DNA from: Lysobacter silvisoli
Lineage (GTDB): Bacteria > Pseudomonadota > Gammaproteobacteria > Xanthomonadales > Xanthomonadaceae
DNA: 64,000 bases
Reading direction: 5' to 3'
Assembly (NCBI RefSeq): GCF_003382365.1
Contig: NZ_QTSU01000004.1
Location: forward strand, 169,754-233,753
The position numbers were made by a program, and so were the translations under genes. Positions 1 through 14,248 of the stretch are shown in pieces. The notes beneath the pieces were generated by a model. That model did no database searches. It was not told the DNA's origin and worked only from the letters and a program-made list of their open reading frames with translations. Within the stretch, counting starts at the first letter, position 1, and the number at the start of each line of letters is the position of its first letter.

Positions 1-1
1 C

Positions 2-847
2 AAGGACCTCAACGACAAGCTGTTCGGCGGCGGCCAGAGCGTGGGCAAGTCGGTGCGCATCAACGAGTCCGAGTTCCGGGTGATCGGTGTGGTCGACAAC
101 TGGCGCCCGGTGCCGCGCTTCTACGACGTCAGCAGCGACCGCTACGGCACCGGCGAGCAGATCTTCCTGCCGATCTCGACCTCGATCGCGCTGCGCATGG
201 GCAACAACGGCGACATGAACTGCTGGGGCGACGACGACAACACCGATCCCGAGGGCTCGCATGCGCTCAACGCGCAATGCGCCTGGCTGCAGTACTGGGT
301 GGAGCTGGACTCGGCCGACCAGGCCAAGGACTACCTGGCCTACCTGGGCAACTACTCCGACGAGCAGCGCCGCGCCGGCCGCTTCCAGCGCCCGACCAAC
401 GTGCGCCTGTCCAACGTGATGACCTGGCTGGACCACAACAAGGTGGTGCCGTCGGACGTGCGCCTGCAGACTTGGCTGGCGTTCGGCTTCCTGCTGGTGT
501 GCCTGCTCAACACGGTGGGTCTGCTGCTGGCCAAGTTCCTGCGCCGCTCCAGCGAGATCGGCGTGCGCCGCGCGCTGGGCGCGTCGCGGCGGGCGATCTT
601 CGCCCAGTGCCTGGTCGAGGCCGGCACCATCGGCCTGGTCGGCGGCGCCCTGGGTCTGGGCCTGGCCATGCTCGGCTTGTGGGCGGTGCGGCAACAGCCG
701 GCCAGCTACGCCGAGCTCGCCCATCTTGACCCGGCCATGTTGATCGCCACCTTCGTCATCGCGGTCGTCGCCAGCGTGCTGGCCGGTCTGTTGCCGGCCT
801 GGCATGCCTGCCAGGTGACCCCGGCCATCCAGCTCAAGAGCCAGTGA
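2..847 (+). CDS. MacB/FtsX-type ABC transporter permease, 5' truncated
   Basis: The reading frame is open from base 2, so the start lies outside the window; the ATG at 41 is internal. What remains is the end of the periplasmic MacB core domain followed by three membrane segments near the C-terminus (around 465-540, 610-690 and 735-800). Between the first two lies the conserved cytoplasmic stretch SSEIGVRRALGASR, typical of FtsX/MacB permeases. Such permeases work as mechanotransmitters with an ATPase and a periplasmic adaptor, exporting peptides, antibiotics or lipoproteins. It is followed after 8 bases by a second, related permease. The ATPase and adaptor are presumably upstream of the window. 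Substrate unknown. Confidence 0.85.
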   Translation, partial: KDLNDKLFGGGQSVGKSVRINESEFRVIGVVDNWRPVPRFYDVSSDRYGTGEQIFLPISTSIALRMGNNGDMNCWGDDDNTDPEGSHALNAQCAWLQYWVELDSADQAKDYLAYLGNYSDEQRRAGRFQRPTNVRLSNVMTWLDHNKVVPSDVRLQTWLAFGFLLVCLLNTVGLLLAKFLRRSSEIGVRRALGASRRAIFAQCLVEAGTIGLVGGALGLGLAMLGLWAVRQQPASYAELAHLDPAMLIATFVIAVVASVLAGLLPAWHACQVTPAIQLKSQ

Positions 848-855
848 GGCGCGCC

Positions 856-2088
856 ATGGAATTCCGTCCCATCCTGACCACCCTGCGTCGCCACAAGACC
901 GCCGCCGCGCTGATTGTGTTCGAGATCGCGCTCAGCTGCGCCATCATCTGCAACGCCGTATTCCTGATCGGCAACCGCATCGAGATGATGAACCGCCCCA
1001 GCGGCCTGGCCGAGAACGAACTGGTGCGCGTGCAGCTGACCGGCATCAACAACAACGACGATGCCATGGCCATCACCCAGACCGACCTGGCCGCGCTGCG
1101 TGCGCTGCCGGGGGTCAAGGCGGCGGCCACCACCAACCAGGTCACCTTCGGCAGCTCGTCCTGGAACAGCGGGATCAGCCTCAAGAGCGGCCAGTCCTTT
1201 CCCAATCTCAGCGCCACCACGTATTTCGGCGGCGAGCAGTTGCTGGAAACCATGGGTGTGAACGTGATCGCCGGCCGCGGCTTCAGGGCCGACGAATTCG
1301 TCAATTTCGACGACTTCCAGAAGCCCGATTCCAAGGCCGCCATTCCGGCGGTGATCGTGAGCAAGGTCGTGGCCGACAAGCTGTTCCCCGGCGAGAACGC
1401 GGTGGGCAAGAGCATCTACAGCTGGGGCGACGAGCCCATGCGCATCGTCGGCGTGGTCGAACACCTGGCGCGCCCGAACAACCGCGGCGGCGCGGCCGAG
1501 TACGAGTATTCGGTGATCTTCCCGCTGCGGGTCAGCTACGAGACCGGCGGCAACTACCTGCTGCGCGTGGATCCGGACCGGCGCGAAGAGATCTTGAAGG
1601 CGGCGGTGGCCACGCTGGAAAAGAGTGGCCCCACCCGCATCATGCTCAGCGACCAGACCAAGACCCTGGAGCAGATGCGCAACGAGTTCTACCAGCAGGA
1701 CCGCTCCATGGCGTGGTTGCTGGTGGCGGTGTGCGTCGCCCTGCTGGTGGTGACCGCGCTGGGCATCGTCGGCCTGGCCAGCTTCTGGGTCGCGCAGCGG
1801 ACCAAGCAGATCGGCGTGCGCCGCGCCCTGGGCGCCACCCGCGGCCAGGTGCTGCGTTACTTCCAGACCGAGAACTTCCTGCTGGCCACGCTCGGCATCG
1901 TCATCGGCATGGTGCTGGCCTACGGCATCAACCAGGTGCTGATGAGCCATTACGAACTGCCGCGCCTGCCCGCGCTGTATCTGCCGCTGGGCGCGATCGC
2001 ACTGTGGGCCCTGGGCCAGCTGTCGGTGCTGGGCCCGGCGCGCCGCGCCGCGGCGGTGCCGCCGGCGGTGGCGACGCGTTCGATCTGA
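856..2088 (+). CDS. MacB/FtsX-type ABC transporter permease
   Basis: A 410-residue protein with an N-terminal membrane segment (about residues 17-37), a long periplasmic domain with the MacB-like VGVNVIAGRGF region, and three C-terminal membrane segments with the motif QIGVRRALGATRGQ between the first two. This is the one-plus-three layout of MacB permeases. I chose the ATG at 856 over the in-frame GTG at 844 because 844 overlaps the stop of the preceding permease and ATG-GAA-TTC begins the usual N-terminus. The pair of related but different permeases suggests a heteromeric exporter. The NtrC/kinase pair 2 kb downstream is a plausible regulator, but the intervening DUF885 gene makes this only inference. 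Confidence 0.88.
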   Translation: MEFRPILTTLRRHKTAAALIVFEIALSCAIICNAVFLIGNRIEMMNRPSGLAENELVRVQLTGINNNDDAMAITQTDLAALRALPGVKAAATTNQVTFGSSSWNSGISLKSGQSFPNLSATTYFGGEQLLETMGVNVIAGRGFRADEFVNFDDFQKPDSKAAIPAVIVSKVVADKLFPGENAVGKSIYSWGDEPMRIVGVVEHLARPNNRGGAAEYEYSVIFPLRVSYETGGNYLLRVDPDRREEILKAAVATLEKSGPTRIMLSDQTKTLEQMRNEFYQQDRSMAWLLVAVCVALLVVTALGIVGLASFWVAQRTKQIGVRRALGATRGQVLRYFQTENFLLATLGIVIGMVLAYGINQVLMSHYELPRLPALYLPLGAIALWALGQLSVLGPARRAAAVPPAVATRSI

Positions 2089-2219
2089 CCGCCGTCACTG
2101 ACGCCGCGCGGGCGCACCGCGCATGCTAACGCTCTCTCCGAGTCGGTCCGACGCCCGTCCAGCCTCCGCGCTGGACGGGCCCGGGCCGGGTCGTCCCCGG
2201 ATTTCGCCACGGAGCCCCC

Positions 2220-4040
2220 ATGACGCTACGTCCTACCCTGCCCGCACTCGCGCTGGCCCTCACCCTGGCGATCGGCGCGGCGCATGCGGCCACACCTGCT
2301 CGCACCGCCGGCAGCGCTGCTGCCGCTGAGGATGCCAGCGCCAGCAAGCGCCAACTCGATGCCCTGCTCGACGAACACTGGCAGACCTTCCTGCGCGAAG
2401 CGCCGGAGCAGGCCAGCTTCTTCGGCGACTACCGCTACAACGACGCCTGGGGCGACTACTCGCTGGCCGAGGCCGACCGCCAGGCACGCGAGTTGGACGT
2501 ATGGCTGACACGCTTTTCCAAGATCGACCCCGCCGGCCTGGCCGAGTCCGACCGCCTCAACCTGGAACTGATCCAGCGCCGCCTGCGCAGCGACCGCGAG
2601 TTCTACGCGCTGAAGCTGCACGAGATGCCGCTGGACCAGATGAACGGCCTGCACCTGCTGCTGCCGATCGTCGCCGGCGCGTTCCCGTTCAATAACGTGC
2701 AGCAGTACGACGAGTACATCACGCGCCTGCGCGCCATGCCCAAGCTGCTGGACCAGATCACCGAACGCGCGCGCCAAGGCGCCAAGGACGGTCTGATCCC
2801 GCCGCGCTACCTGCTGGAGAAGGTGGTCGCGCAGTGCGACGGCATCGCCGATCCGGCCGGCGCCGACAACGTCTTCGCCGCTTCGCTGCGGAAGTTCCCC
2901 GATGCCGTGCCCGCCGCCGAGCGCGAGCGCATCCGCAAGGCCATGCTGGCCGCCATCGACGAGCAGGTGCGGCCGGCGTTCCGCAAGCTTTCGCAGTTCG
3001 TCGCCGAGGAATACGCGCCGCAGGGCCGCGAGCAACTGGGCATCTGGTCGCTGCCGCAGGGCGAAAAGCTCTACGCCTACCTGATCCGCCAGCAGGCCTC
3101 GACCTCGATGAGCGCCGAGCAGATCCACCAGTTGGGCCTGGCCGAGGTGGCGCGGATCGAGCGCACCCAGGCCGAGATCGCACGCAAGCTCGGCTACGCC
3201 GACCTGAAGGCGATGCGCGCAGCCGTGCGCACCGATCCCAAGCAGCACGCGCAGTCGCGCGAGCAGATCCTGGAGCTGTACCGCAAGTACGTGACCCAGA
3301 TGGAGCCGCGCCTGCCGGAGCTGTTCGGGCTGCTGCCCAAGACCTCGGTGGAAGTGCACGCGATCGAGCCCTATCGCGAGAAGTCGGCCTCCGCCGCCGG
3401 CTACATGCCCGGCACGCCCGACGGCTCGCGCCCGGGCATGATCACCGTCAACACCAGCCAGCCCACCCAGCGCCTGCTGATGCCGATCGAAGCCATCGCC
3501 TACCACGAGGGCATCCCCGGCCATCACCTGCAGAACTCCATCACCCGCGCCCTGCCCGAGCTGCCGCCGTTCCGCCGCCTGATCGGCGAGATCGCCTACA
3601 TCGAGGGTTGGGGCCTGTACTCCGAGCGCCTGGGCAAGGAACTGGGCTTCTACCAGGACCCGTACAGCGAATTCGGCCGGCTGGCGCAGGAACTGGTGCG
3701 CGCCAACCGCCTGGTGCTGGACACCGGCGTGCACCACAAGCGCTGGACGCGCGAGCAGATGGTGAGCTGGTACCGCGAGCATTCCGATTCGGACGAGCCC
3801 AACATCCAGGCCGAAGTCGACCGTTACATCGCCAACCCGGGCCAGGCGCTGGCGTACAAGATCGGCGAGTTGAAGATCGTGGAGCTGCGCGAGCGCGCGC
3901 AGCGCAAGCTCGGCGAGCGCTTCGACATCCGTGCCTTCCACGACCAGGTGCTGGGCGGCGGCGCGCTGCCGCTGGACGTGCTGGAAAGCCGCGTCGACGC
4001 CTGGATCGCCCAGCAAGCGGGCGCGGCGAAGGGCGCCTGA
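2220..4040 (+). CDS. DUF885 family secreted protein (putative metallopeptidase)
   Basis: A 606-residue protein starting with a clear signal peptide (hydrophobic stretch about residues 9-20, AHA cleavage region near 24), so it is exported to the periplasm or bound as an envelope protein. The rest matches the DUF885 family, including the conserved segment YHEGIPGHHLQ at residues 428-438, where the His and Glu residues probably bind zinc. Members are annotated as uncharacterised hydrolases or peptidases; no substrate can be named. Length is normal for the family. It stands alone between the permease pair and the two-component genes, with a 131-base upstream gap and the ATG directly after a GGAGCCCCC stretch. 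Confidence 0.85.
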   Translation: MTLRPTLPALALALTLAIGAAHAATPARTAGSAAAAEDASASKRQLDALLDEHWQTFLREAPEQASFFGDYRYNDAWGDYSLAEADRQARELDVWLTRFSKIDPAGLAESDRLNLELIQRRLRSDREFYALKLHEMPLDQMNGLHLLLPIVAGAFPFNNVQQYDEYITRLRAMPKLLDQITERARQGAKDGLIPPRYLLEKVVAQCDGIADPAGADNVFAASLRKFPDAVPAAERERIRKAMLAAIDEQVRPAFRKLSQFVAEEYAPQGREQLGIWSLPQGEKLYAYLIRQQASTSMSAEQIHQLGLAEVARIERTQAEIARKLGYADLKAMRAAVRTDPKQHAQSREQILELYRKYVTQMEPRLPELFGLLPKTSVEVHAIEPYREKSASAAGYMPGTPDGSRPGMITVNTSQPTQRLLMPIEAIAYHEGIPGHHLQNSITRALPELPPFRRLIGEIAYIEGWGLYSERLGKELGFYQDPYSEFGRLAQELVRANRLVLDTGVHHKRWTREQMVSWYREHSDSDEPNIQAEVDRYIANPGQALAYKIGELKIVELRERAQRKLGERFDIRAFHDQVLGGGALPLDVLESRVDAWIAQQAGAAKGA

Positions 4041-4128
4041 CGGTCAGCGCGCGCGCTGCGGCGCTGGCTATACTGCCGCCGCAGCGCACGCGCCACGCGC
4101 GTCGCCCACACCCCGATCCGGAGCTTTG

Positions 4129-5490
<1,362 letters not shown>

Positions 5491-5523
5491 CGGCGCGCTC
5501 GCGCTCGCCGACAGGAGACCATC

Positions 5524-6846
5524 ATGCGCTGGCTGCAACGCCTGCCCCTGAGTCTGATCTACGGTGCGATCGCCGCCGCCTATCTGGTGGTGGGCGCGGC
5601 GCTGGCGGTGTGGCTGGCCACCCTGCTGCCGCAACCGTGGATGGGCGCGGCGCTGGCCGCGGCGCTGCTGCTGCCGCTGCTGGTCTACCACGTGCGCCGT
5701 GCGTTCGCGCCGATGAACTCGCTGTTCCGTGCCCTGGCCGGCAGCGTGGCCAGCTACCGCGACGGCGACTACAGCTTCGGCCTGTCCTGGAACGGCAAGG
5801 GCGACCTGGGCGAACTGGTCGCCAGCCATAATCTGCTGGGCGAAGCCTTGCGCGAACAGCGCCTGACCCTGGTGCAGCGCGAACTGCTGCTGGACACCAT
5901 GGTCCAGAACACGCCGGTGGCGATGCTGCTGGTCGACCCCAGCCGCCGCATCGTGCATGCGAATCTGGCTGCGCGGAAGATGCTGGGCGAAGGCCGGCGC
6001 CTGGAAGGCCAGTCGTTCGAGGAACTGCTCATGCGTGCGCCCGAGCCGGTGCGCGAGGCCTTCGAACGCGGCGGCGATGGCATGTTCACCGTCGGCGACG
6101 AGGACAACGAGGACATCTACCACTTGGCGCGGCGCCTGTTCCGCCTCAACGGCCGCCATCACGAACTGGTGCTGCTGCGCCAGCTCACCGCCGAGCTGCG
6201 GCGGCAGGAAGTGCAGACCTGGAAGAAGGTGATCCGGGTCATCAGCCACGAGCTCAACAATTCGCTGGCGCCGATCGCCTCGCTCGCCCATTCCGGCGCC
6301 GAGCTGGTGCGGCGCGGCCAGTACGACAAGCTGCCCACCGCGCTGAACACCATCGAGGAACGCGCGCGCCATCTGGAAGGCTTCATCCGCGACTACGCGC
6401 GTTTCGCCAAGCTGCCGGCGCCGCGGCTGGAAGCGGTGGAGTGGTCGCGCTTCCTGGCCCAGCTGCGCAGCCAGGTCGACTTCGTCTACGACGGCCGCGC
6501 CGCGCGCGGCCAGGAAGGCGTGGCGCGCTTCGACGCGGCGCAGATGGAGCAGAGCCTGCTCAACCTGCTCAAGAACGCGCACGAGTCCGGCTCCAAGCCC
6601 GAAGACGTGCACCTGGTGCTGCGGCGCACGCCCACGGCCTGGCGCATCGACGTGCTCGACCGCGGCACCGGCATGAACGACGCGGTGCTGGCCAACGCGC
6701 TGCTGCCGTTCTATTCGACCAAGCGCAACGGCACCGGCCTGGGTCTGGCGCTGGCGCGCGAGATCGCGGAGGCGCACGGCGGGCGCATCGCGCTGCTCAA
6801 CCGCGAAGGCGGAGGGCTGTGCGTGTCGATGCTGATTCCGGACTGA
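5524..6846 (+). CDS. Sensor histidine kinase (NtrY-like)
   Basis: A 440-residue membrane kinase partnered with the regulator just upstream. Two membrane helices lie at about residues 10-35 and 41-57 with almost no periplasmic loop, so it probably senses a membrane or cytoplasmic signal. A PAS-like region (about 120-220) precedes the kinase core. The phospho-acceptor is H242 in ISHELNNSLAP, the variant H-box of the NtrY/cyclic group. The ATPase domain has the N-box NLLKNAHES, the DRGTGM box and the G2 box FYSTKRNGTGLGLAL. The AGGAG ribosome site at 5513 and the 33-base gap indicate co-transcription. The signal is unknown. Confidence 0.92.
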   Translation: MRWLQRLPLSLIYGAIAAAYLVVGAALAVWLATLLPQPWMGAALAAALLLPLLVYHVRRAFAPMNSLFRALAGSVASYRDGDYSFGLSWNGKGDLGELVASHNLLGEALREQRLTLVQRELLLDTMVQNTPVAMLLVDPSRRIVHANLAARKMLGEGRRLEGQSFEELLMRAPEPVREAFERGGDGMFTVGDEDNEDIYHLARRLFRLNGRHHELVLLRQLTAELRRQEVQTWKKVIRVISHELNNSLAPIASLAHSGAELVRRGQYDKLPTALNTIEERARHLEGFIRDYARFAKLPAPRLEAVEWSRFLAQLRSQVDFVYDGRAARGQEGVARFDAAQMEQSLLNLLKNAHESGSKPEDVHLVLRRTPTAWRIDVLDRGTGMNDAVLANALLPFYSTKRNGTGLGLALAREIAEAHGGRIALLNREGGGLCVSMLIPD

Positions 6847-6864
6847 CCCAGCCCCCCTCTTCTT

Positions 6865-6984
6865 AAGTTCCCCCCTTTGAAAATGGGGGCTAGGAGGGAT
6901 TTGCTGTTGCTGTTGCTTAGATCAACGGCAAAAGCCAAAGCCAAAGCAAATCCCCCCTAACCCCCTTTTTCAAAGGGGGGAACT
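6865..6984. repeat. Long imperfect inverted repeat between convergent genes
   Basis: The arms are 6866-6904 and 6946-6983. They read as reverse complements of each other with a few mismatches, each built on runs of C and G (AGTTCCCCCCTTTGAAAA in the left arm). The loop of about 40 bases contains CAA/AAAGCC repeats. It separates the convergent kinase and glmU genes and probably acts as a bidirectional terminator. A related smaller palindrome lies at 32604-32628, which suggests a dispersed family. Confidence 0.8.
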
Positions 6985-7009
6985 GGGAAAGGGGAGAATG
7001 AGAGTTAAC

Positions 7010-8383
7010 TCAGCTCTTGGGCTTCTTCACCGGCCGCTTCCACCCATCCACCGTGCTCTGCCGCGCGCGCGCAACGGTGAGCTTGCCGGCCGGCGCGTCC
7101 TTGCCGATCACCGAGCCGGCGCCGATGGTCGCGCCTTCGCCTATGGTCACCGGCGCCACCAGCGAAGAGTTTGAACCGATGAAGGCGCTGTCGCCGATGG
7201 TGGTGGTGGACTTGTTCACGCCGTCGTAGTTGCAGGTGATGGTGCCGGCGCCGATGTTGACGCCGCTGCCGATCACCGCATCGCCCAGATAGGCCAGATG
7301 GTTGGCCTTGCTGGTCACGCCCAGGCGCGCGTTCTTGGTTTCGACGAAGTTGCCGATATGCACGCCGTCGGCCAGCACCGTGCCGGGGCGCAGGCGCGCG
7401 TAGGGGCCGATGTGGGCCGCGCCCTCCACCACCACGCCGTCCAGATCGCAGTGCGCGCGCACCTCGGTGCCCGGGCCCAGCTTGACGTCCTTGAGTCGGC
7501 AGAACGGGCCGATGCGCACGCCGTCGGCCAGCTCCACCCGGCCTTCGAACACCACGTCCACGTCGATCTCCACGTCGCGGCCCACCGTGACTTCGCCGCG
7601 CTGGTCGTAGCGGTTCGGGTCGGCCAGGCGCGCGCCCTGCACGCAGACCGCGCGCGCGGCGCGGCGCTGGAACGCGCGCTCCATCTGCGCCAGCTGCCAG
7701 GGGTCGTTGACGCCTTCGACCTCGATCGGATCGCTCACGTGCACCATCTCGGCCGCGCTGAATTCGGCCGCGGCCGCGGCGAACACGTCGGTGAGGTAGT
7801 ACTCGCCCTGGGCATTGTCGTTGCCCAGGTGCTGCAGCCAGCGCCGCAGCGGTTCGCCGTCGACGACCAGGATGCCGGTGTTGACGGTGCGGATCTGGCG
7901 CTGCTCCTCGTCGGCGTCCTTGTGCTCGACGATCTGACCGACGCGGCCTTCGGCATCGCGCAGGATGCGGCCGTAGCCAGTGGGATCGGCCAGGTCGGCC
8001 ACCAGCACTGCCAAGCGGCCCGGCGCGGCGAGCAGGCGGCGCAAGGTGTCGGCGGTGATCAGCGGCACGTCGCCGTAGAGCACCAGCACGCGCGCGTCCT
8101 GCGGCACGCCGGGCATGGCCTGCTGCACGGCGTGGCCGGTGCCCAGGCGCTGCGTCTGTTCGGCCCAGTGCAGATCGGTCTGCTCGGCGAAGGCCGCGCG
8201 TACCTGCTCGCCGCCATGACCGTAGACCACGTGGATGCCGGCCGAGTCCAGCGCGCGCGCGGTGTCGATGACGTGCGCGAGCATCGGCCGTCCGCCGACT
8301 TTCTGCAGCACCTTGGCGGTGTCGGACTTCATGCGCTTGCCCTCGCCGGCGGCGAGGATGACGACATGCAAAGGGGCGGCCAT
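7010..8383 (-). CDS. glmU: Bifunctional N-acetylglucosamine-1-phosphate uridyltransferase / glucosamine-1-phosphate acetyltransferase
   Basis: A 457-residue cytoplasmic enzyme making UDP-GlcNAc, the precursor of peptidoglycan and lipopolysaccharide. The N-terminal pyrophosphorylase begins [20 protein letters not shown], the nucleotide-binding signature with its conserved Arg and Lys. The C-terminal half is a left-handed beta-helix of hexapeptide repeats with the acetyltransferase segments [10 protein letters not shown] and [10 protein letters not shown]. Length is exactly that of the family. It lies directly downstream of the atp operon on the same strand, as in many gammaproteobacteria, but the atp terminator at 9065 and the opposite-strand GtrA-like gene separate the two transcription units. 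Confidence 0.97.
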   Translation of the reverse strand: MAAPLHVVILAAGEGKRMKSDTAKVLQKVGGRPMLAHVIDTARALDSAGIHVVYGHGGEQVRAAFAEQTDLHWAEQTQRLGTGHAVQQAMPGVPQDARVLVLYGDVPLITADTLRRLLAAPGRLAVLVADLADPTGYGRILRDAEGRVGQIVEHKDADEEQRQIRTVNTGILVVDGEPLRRWLQHLGNDNAQGEYYLTDVFAAAAAEFSAAEMVHVSDPIEVEGVNDPWQLAQMERAFQRRAARAVCVQGARLADPNRYDQRGEVTVGRDVEIDVDVVFEGRVELADGVRIGPFCRLKDVKLGPGTEVRAHCDLDGVVVEGAAHIGPYARLRPGTVLADGVHIGNFVETKNARLGVTSKANHLAYLGDAVIGSGVNIGAGTITCNYDGVNKSTTTIGDSAFIGSNSSLVAPVTIGEGATIGAGSVIGKDAPAGKLTVARARQSTVDGWKRPVKKPKS

Positions 8384-8518
8384 GCGGACTCCAGGAGACG
8401 GTTGCGCGTTCAGTAAGCAGTGATTCTAGCCGCGGCGGCCCTGCTAGGATGCGGCGGTGCCCCATCCCCCCGCGCTCCCCCGCCGCCATCGCCCCCTGCC
8501 CGCGCGGAGCGGCGCCCG

Positions 8519-8902
8519 ATGAGCCTGAGCCGGCAGGGCCGCCACTACCTGATCATCGGCCTGATCCAGTGGCTGCTGGACTGGGGCGTGATGGTCGCGC
8601 TCAGCCACTCCGGCATGCCGGTGGAGCCGGCCAACATCGCCGGCCGCGTCAGCGGCGCGCTGCTGGGGTTCTGGCTCAACGGCCGCATCACCTTCGCCGG
8701 CGACGACACCAAGATCGGCCGGCGCCAGTTCGGCCGCTTCCTGGGCATGTGGATCGCGACCACGCTGGCCAGCACCTGGGCCATGGGCGCGATCGACGAC
8801 GCGGTGGGCCTGCAGTGGACCTGGCTGGCCAAGCCGGCGGTGGAACTGATGCTGGGGGGTATCGGGTTCTTGCTGTCGCGGCATTGGATTTATCGGCGCT
8901 GA
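8519..8902 (+). CDS. GtrA-like small membrane protein
   Basis: A 127-residue protein with four predicted membrane helices and the layout of the GtrA family (RHYLIIGLIQWLLDWG at the start, FWLNGRITF in the middle, HWIYRR at the end). GtrA-type proteins are thought to flip undecaprenyl-phosphate-linked sugars for surface polysaccharide modification. No glycosyltransferase partner is adjacent, so the role here is unknown. I chose the ATG at 8519 because the in-frame extension back to 8420 is Pro/Ala-rich and unlike the family. It is divergent from glmU. Confidence 0.8.
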   Translation: MSLSRQGRHYLIIGLIQWLLDWGVMVALSHSGMPVEPANIAGRVSGALLGFWLNGRITFAGDDTKIGRRQFGRFLGMWIATTLASTWAMGAIDDAVGLQWTWLAKPAVELMLGGIGFLLSRHWIYRR

Positions 8903-8944
8903 GGGGGCCTCGGCGTACAGGATTGCGCCGGCCATGGGATATGG

Positions 8945-9016
8945 CGGTCGCGGCTCGCGCCGCTCCTACCCCAAAGCAGCCGATCCGCACTGTAGGAGCT
9001 GCGCGAGCTGCGACAG
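8945..9016. repeat. Paired REP-like palindromes
   Basis: Two oppositely oriented copies of a short palindromic unit: CGGTCGCGGCTCGCGCCG followed by CTCCTACC (8945-8970), and TGTAGGAGCTGCGCGAGC followed by TGCGACA (8991-9016). The same unit occurs at 18190-18282 and 63671-63771. This is the tandem-inverted arrangement of REP/BIME elements. It lies between gtrA and the atp terminator. Confidence 0.8.
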
Positions 9017-9064
9017 CGACACCACGACGGCCGTTGCGATTCCGCTGCGCAGACAACCGAAACG

Positions 9065-9091
9065 AAAAACGCCGGCACTGGGCCGGCGTTT
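9065..9091 (-). terminator. Rho-independent terminator of the atp operon
   Basis: Read on the minus strand, the palindrome ACGCCGGC-CCAGT-GCCGGCGT is followed by a T run (the A run 9065-9069 on the plus strand). It begins 25 bases after the atpC stop, where the operon should end. Confidence 0.85.
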
Positions 9092-9115
9092 CGTGGGCGA
9101 CGCTTGCGCGCTCGC

Positions 9116-9541
9116 TCAGTGCTTCATGTTCTTGCGCAGGCGCTCCAGCGCCTGCAGCTGGGCCATGGCCTGGGCCAGCTGGGCCTGGGCCTCGGCCACG
9201 TCCATCTGCGGGCCGCGGTTGGCCAGCATGCGCTCGGCTTCTTCCTTGGCGGCGCGCACGGCGGCCTCGTCGATGTCCTGGGCGCGGATCGCGGTGTCGG
9301 CCAGCACGGTGACCACCTGCGGCTGCACTTCCAGGATGCCGCCGGACACGGCGAAATCCAGGTGTTCGCCGCTGGGCAGGGTCACCACGACCTTACCGGG
9401 CTTGAGCCGGGTGATCAGCGGCGCGTGGCGCGGCGCGATGCCGAGCTCGCCGATTTCACCGGTGGCGACCAGCATCGTCGCCTCGCCGTGGAAGATCTCT
9501 TCCTCGGCGCTGACGATGTCGCAACGGAAAGTGGTTGCCAT
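9116..9541 (-). CDS. atpC: F1Fo ATP synthase epsilon subunit
   Basis: A 141-residue subunit of the F1 central stalk that couples rotation to catalysis and inhibits ATP hydrolysis. The N-terminal beta-sandwich ([17 protein letters not shown], then [14 protein letters not shown]) and the C-terminal helical hairpin ([21 protein letters not shown]) are both present. It is the last gene of the atp operon. A 60-base gap to atpD contains one copy of a dispersed CCTCTCCCG palindrome. Confidence 0.96.
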   Translation of the reverse strand: MATTFRCDIVSAEEEIFHGEATMLVATGEIGELGIAPRHAPLITRLKPGKVVVTLPSGEHLDFAVSGGILEVQPQVVTVLADTAIRAQDIDEAAVRAAKEEAERMLANRGPQMDVAEAQAQLAQAMAQLQALERLRKNMKH

Positions 9542-9567
9542 AAGAAAACGCCTCTATTCATTGTCCC

Positions 9568-9590
9568 CCTCTCCCGCAGCGCGGGAGAGG
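9568..9590. repeat. Short dispersed palindrome inside the atp operon
   Basis: CCTCTCCCGC-AGC-GCGGGAGAGG is a perfect 10-bp stem with a 3-base loop between atpD and atpC. The same core recurs at 18047-18150 and 26978-27080. Within the transcript it could stabilise or attenuate the mRNA ahead of atpC. Confidence 0.8.
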
Positions 9591-9601
9591 AAACCGCGGT
9601 A

Positions 9602-11098
<1,497 letters not shown>

Positions 11099-11962
11099 TT
11101 AGACCGCCGCGGCGCCGCCGACGATTTCGGAGATTTCCTGGGTGATCGCAGCCTGGCGGGCCTTGTTGTAGACCAGGTTCAGCGTGCCGATCAGCTTGGT
11201 CGCGTTGTCGCTGGCGGCCTTCATCGCCACCATGCGCGCGGCATGCTCGGAGGCCACGTTTTCCAGCACCGCCTGGTACACCAGCGACTCGATGTAGCGG
11301 GTCAGCACGTGGTCCAGCACGGTCTGCGCGTCGGGCTCGTAGATGTAGTCCCAGTCGTGCTTGGCGACCTGCGTCTCCGGTTCCGGCAGCGGCAGCAGCT
11401 GATCGAACGCCGCGCGCTGGGTCATGGTGTTGACGAAGTCGTTGTAGCAGACGAACACGCGGTCCACGCTGCCGGCGCTGTAGGCGTCCAGCACGACCTT
11501 GATCACGCCGATCAGCTGTTCCAGGTGCGGCTGGTCGCCCAGGTGGGTGACCGAGGCCAGCATGTTGACCTTGATCCGGCGGAAGAACACCGACGCCTTC
11601 TGGCCGATGGTGACCACGTCGACCTCGACGCCCTGCTCCTGCCACTTGCGGAACTCGCCCAGCAGCTTGCGGAACAGGTTGTTGTTGAGGCCGCCGGCCA
11701 GACCGCGGTCGGAAGACACGATCACGTAGCCGACGCGCTTCACGTCCTTGCGCTCGACCATGTACGGATGGCGGTAGTCGGCGTTGGCCTGGGCCAGGTG
11801 GCCGATCACCTGCTTGATCACGCGCGCGTAGGGGCGCGAGACCTTCATCCGGTCCTGCGCCTTGCGGATCTTGGAAGCCGAGACCATTTCGAGCGCGCGC
11901 GTCACCTTGCGGGTGTTCTGCACGCTCTTGATCTTGGTTTTGATTTCGCGTCCGCCTGCCAT
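11099..11962 (-). CDS. atpG: F1Fo ATP synthase gamma subunit
   Basis: The 287-residue rotor shaft of F1. The N-terminal helix starts [28 protein letters not shown] and the C-terminal helix contains the family signature [19 protein letters not shown]. The start is unambiguous because the N-terminal coiled coil is fully conserved. It lies between atpA and atpD in the normal order. Confidence 0.97.
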   Translation of the reverse strand: MAGGREIKTKIKSVQNTRKVTRALEMVSASKIRKAQDRMKVSRPYARVIKQVIGHLAQANADYRHPYMVERKDVKRVGYVIVSSDRGLAGGLNNNLFRKLLGEFRKWQEQGVEVDVVTIGQKASVFFRRIKVNMLASVTHLGDQPHLEQLIGVIKVVLDAYSAGSVDRVFVCYNDFVNTMTQRAAFDQLLPLPEPETQVAKHDWDYIYEPDAQTVLDHVLTRYIESLVYQAVLENVASEHAARMVAMKAASDNATKLIGTLNLVYNKARQAAITQEISEIVGGAAAV

Positions 11963-12064
11963 CTCTTCGCTCGCTTGTTCGCTTCGTGGGTTAGGAAAGG
12001 GTGGTCCGGTGACGGGGCGCCGGAACCGCCGAAAGCGGCCCCGCGTCCGTGTCCGGTCGCCGGC

Positions 12065-13615
<1,551 letters not shown>

Positions 13616-13679
13616 GGGTGGTTCCCTTGTGCCCGACGCGGACGCCGGATTTGCATTTGATTTCGTGTCTGGATGCCGA

Positions 13680-14207
13680 TCAGCCCGCCAAGGCGGTCTG
13701 CAGGCGCGCGAGCTTGCCCTTGAGCGAGCCGTCGATCACCACGTCGCCGGCGTCGATCACCGCGCCGCCGATCAGCGAAGCGTCGACCGCGGTCTCGAGT
13801 TCGACTTCGCGGCCGAAGCGCTTCTTCAGCGCGGCCTTGATCGACTCGAGTTCGGCGGCCGGCAGCTCGCTGGCGGCGGTGACGCGCGCCTTGACGATGC
13901 GTTCGACTTCCGCGCGCAGTTCCTCGAACAGGCCCGCGATCTCGGGCAGCAGGCCCAGGCGGCGGTTGTCCGCGAGCACGCCGAGGAAGCGCAGGAAGGC
14001 TTCGTCGGCGCCGTCGATCGCGATCAGGCCGACCGCCTGGTCGGCGCTCAGGCGCGGATGCGACAGCACGGCCTGCGCCTGCGGATCGGCGGCGACGCGC
14101 GCGGCGAAGGCGAGCGCCTGCGACCATGCGGCGGAACGGCCGCCGTCGCGCGACAGCGAGAACGCGGCGCGGGCGTACGGGCGGGCGAGTGTGAGGTTCT
14201 GGCTCAT
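13680..14207 (-). CDS. atpH: F1Fo ATP synthase delta subunit
   Basis: The 175-residue peripheral-stalk subunit joining F1 to the b subunits. It begins [18 protein letters not shown], the conserved N-terminal helix, and ends with the [21 protein letters not shown] motif. It sits between atpF and atpA. Confidence 0.96.
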   Translation of the reverse strand: MSQNLTLARPYARAAFSLSRDGGRSAAWSQALAFAARVAADPQAQAVLSHPRLSADQAVGLIAIDGADEAFLRFLGVLADNRRLGLLPEIAGLFEELRAEVERIVKARVTAASELPAAELESIKAALKKRFGREVELETAVDASLIGGAVIDAGDVVIDGSLKGKLARLQTALAG

Positions 14208-14248
14208 CAGCTTATGGCTATCCGATCAGTCGTTCGCGTCGCTGGCCG

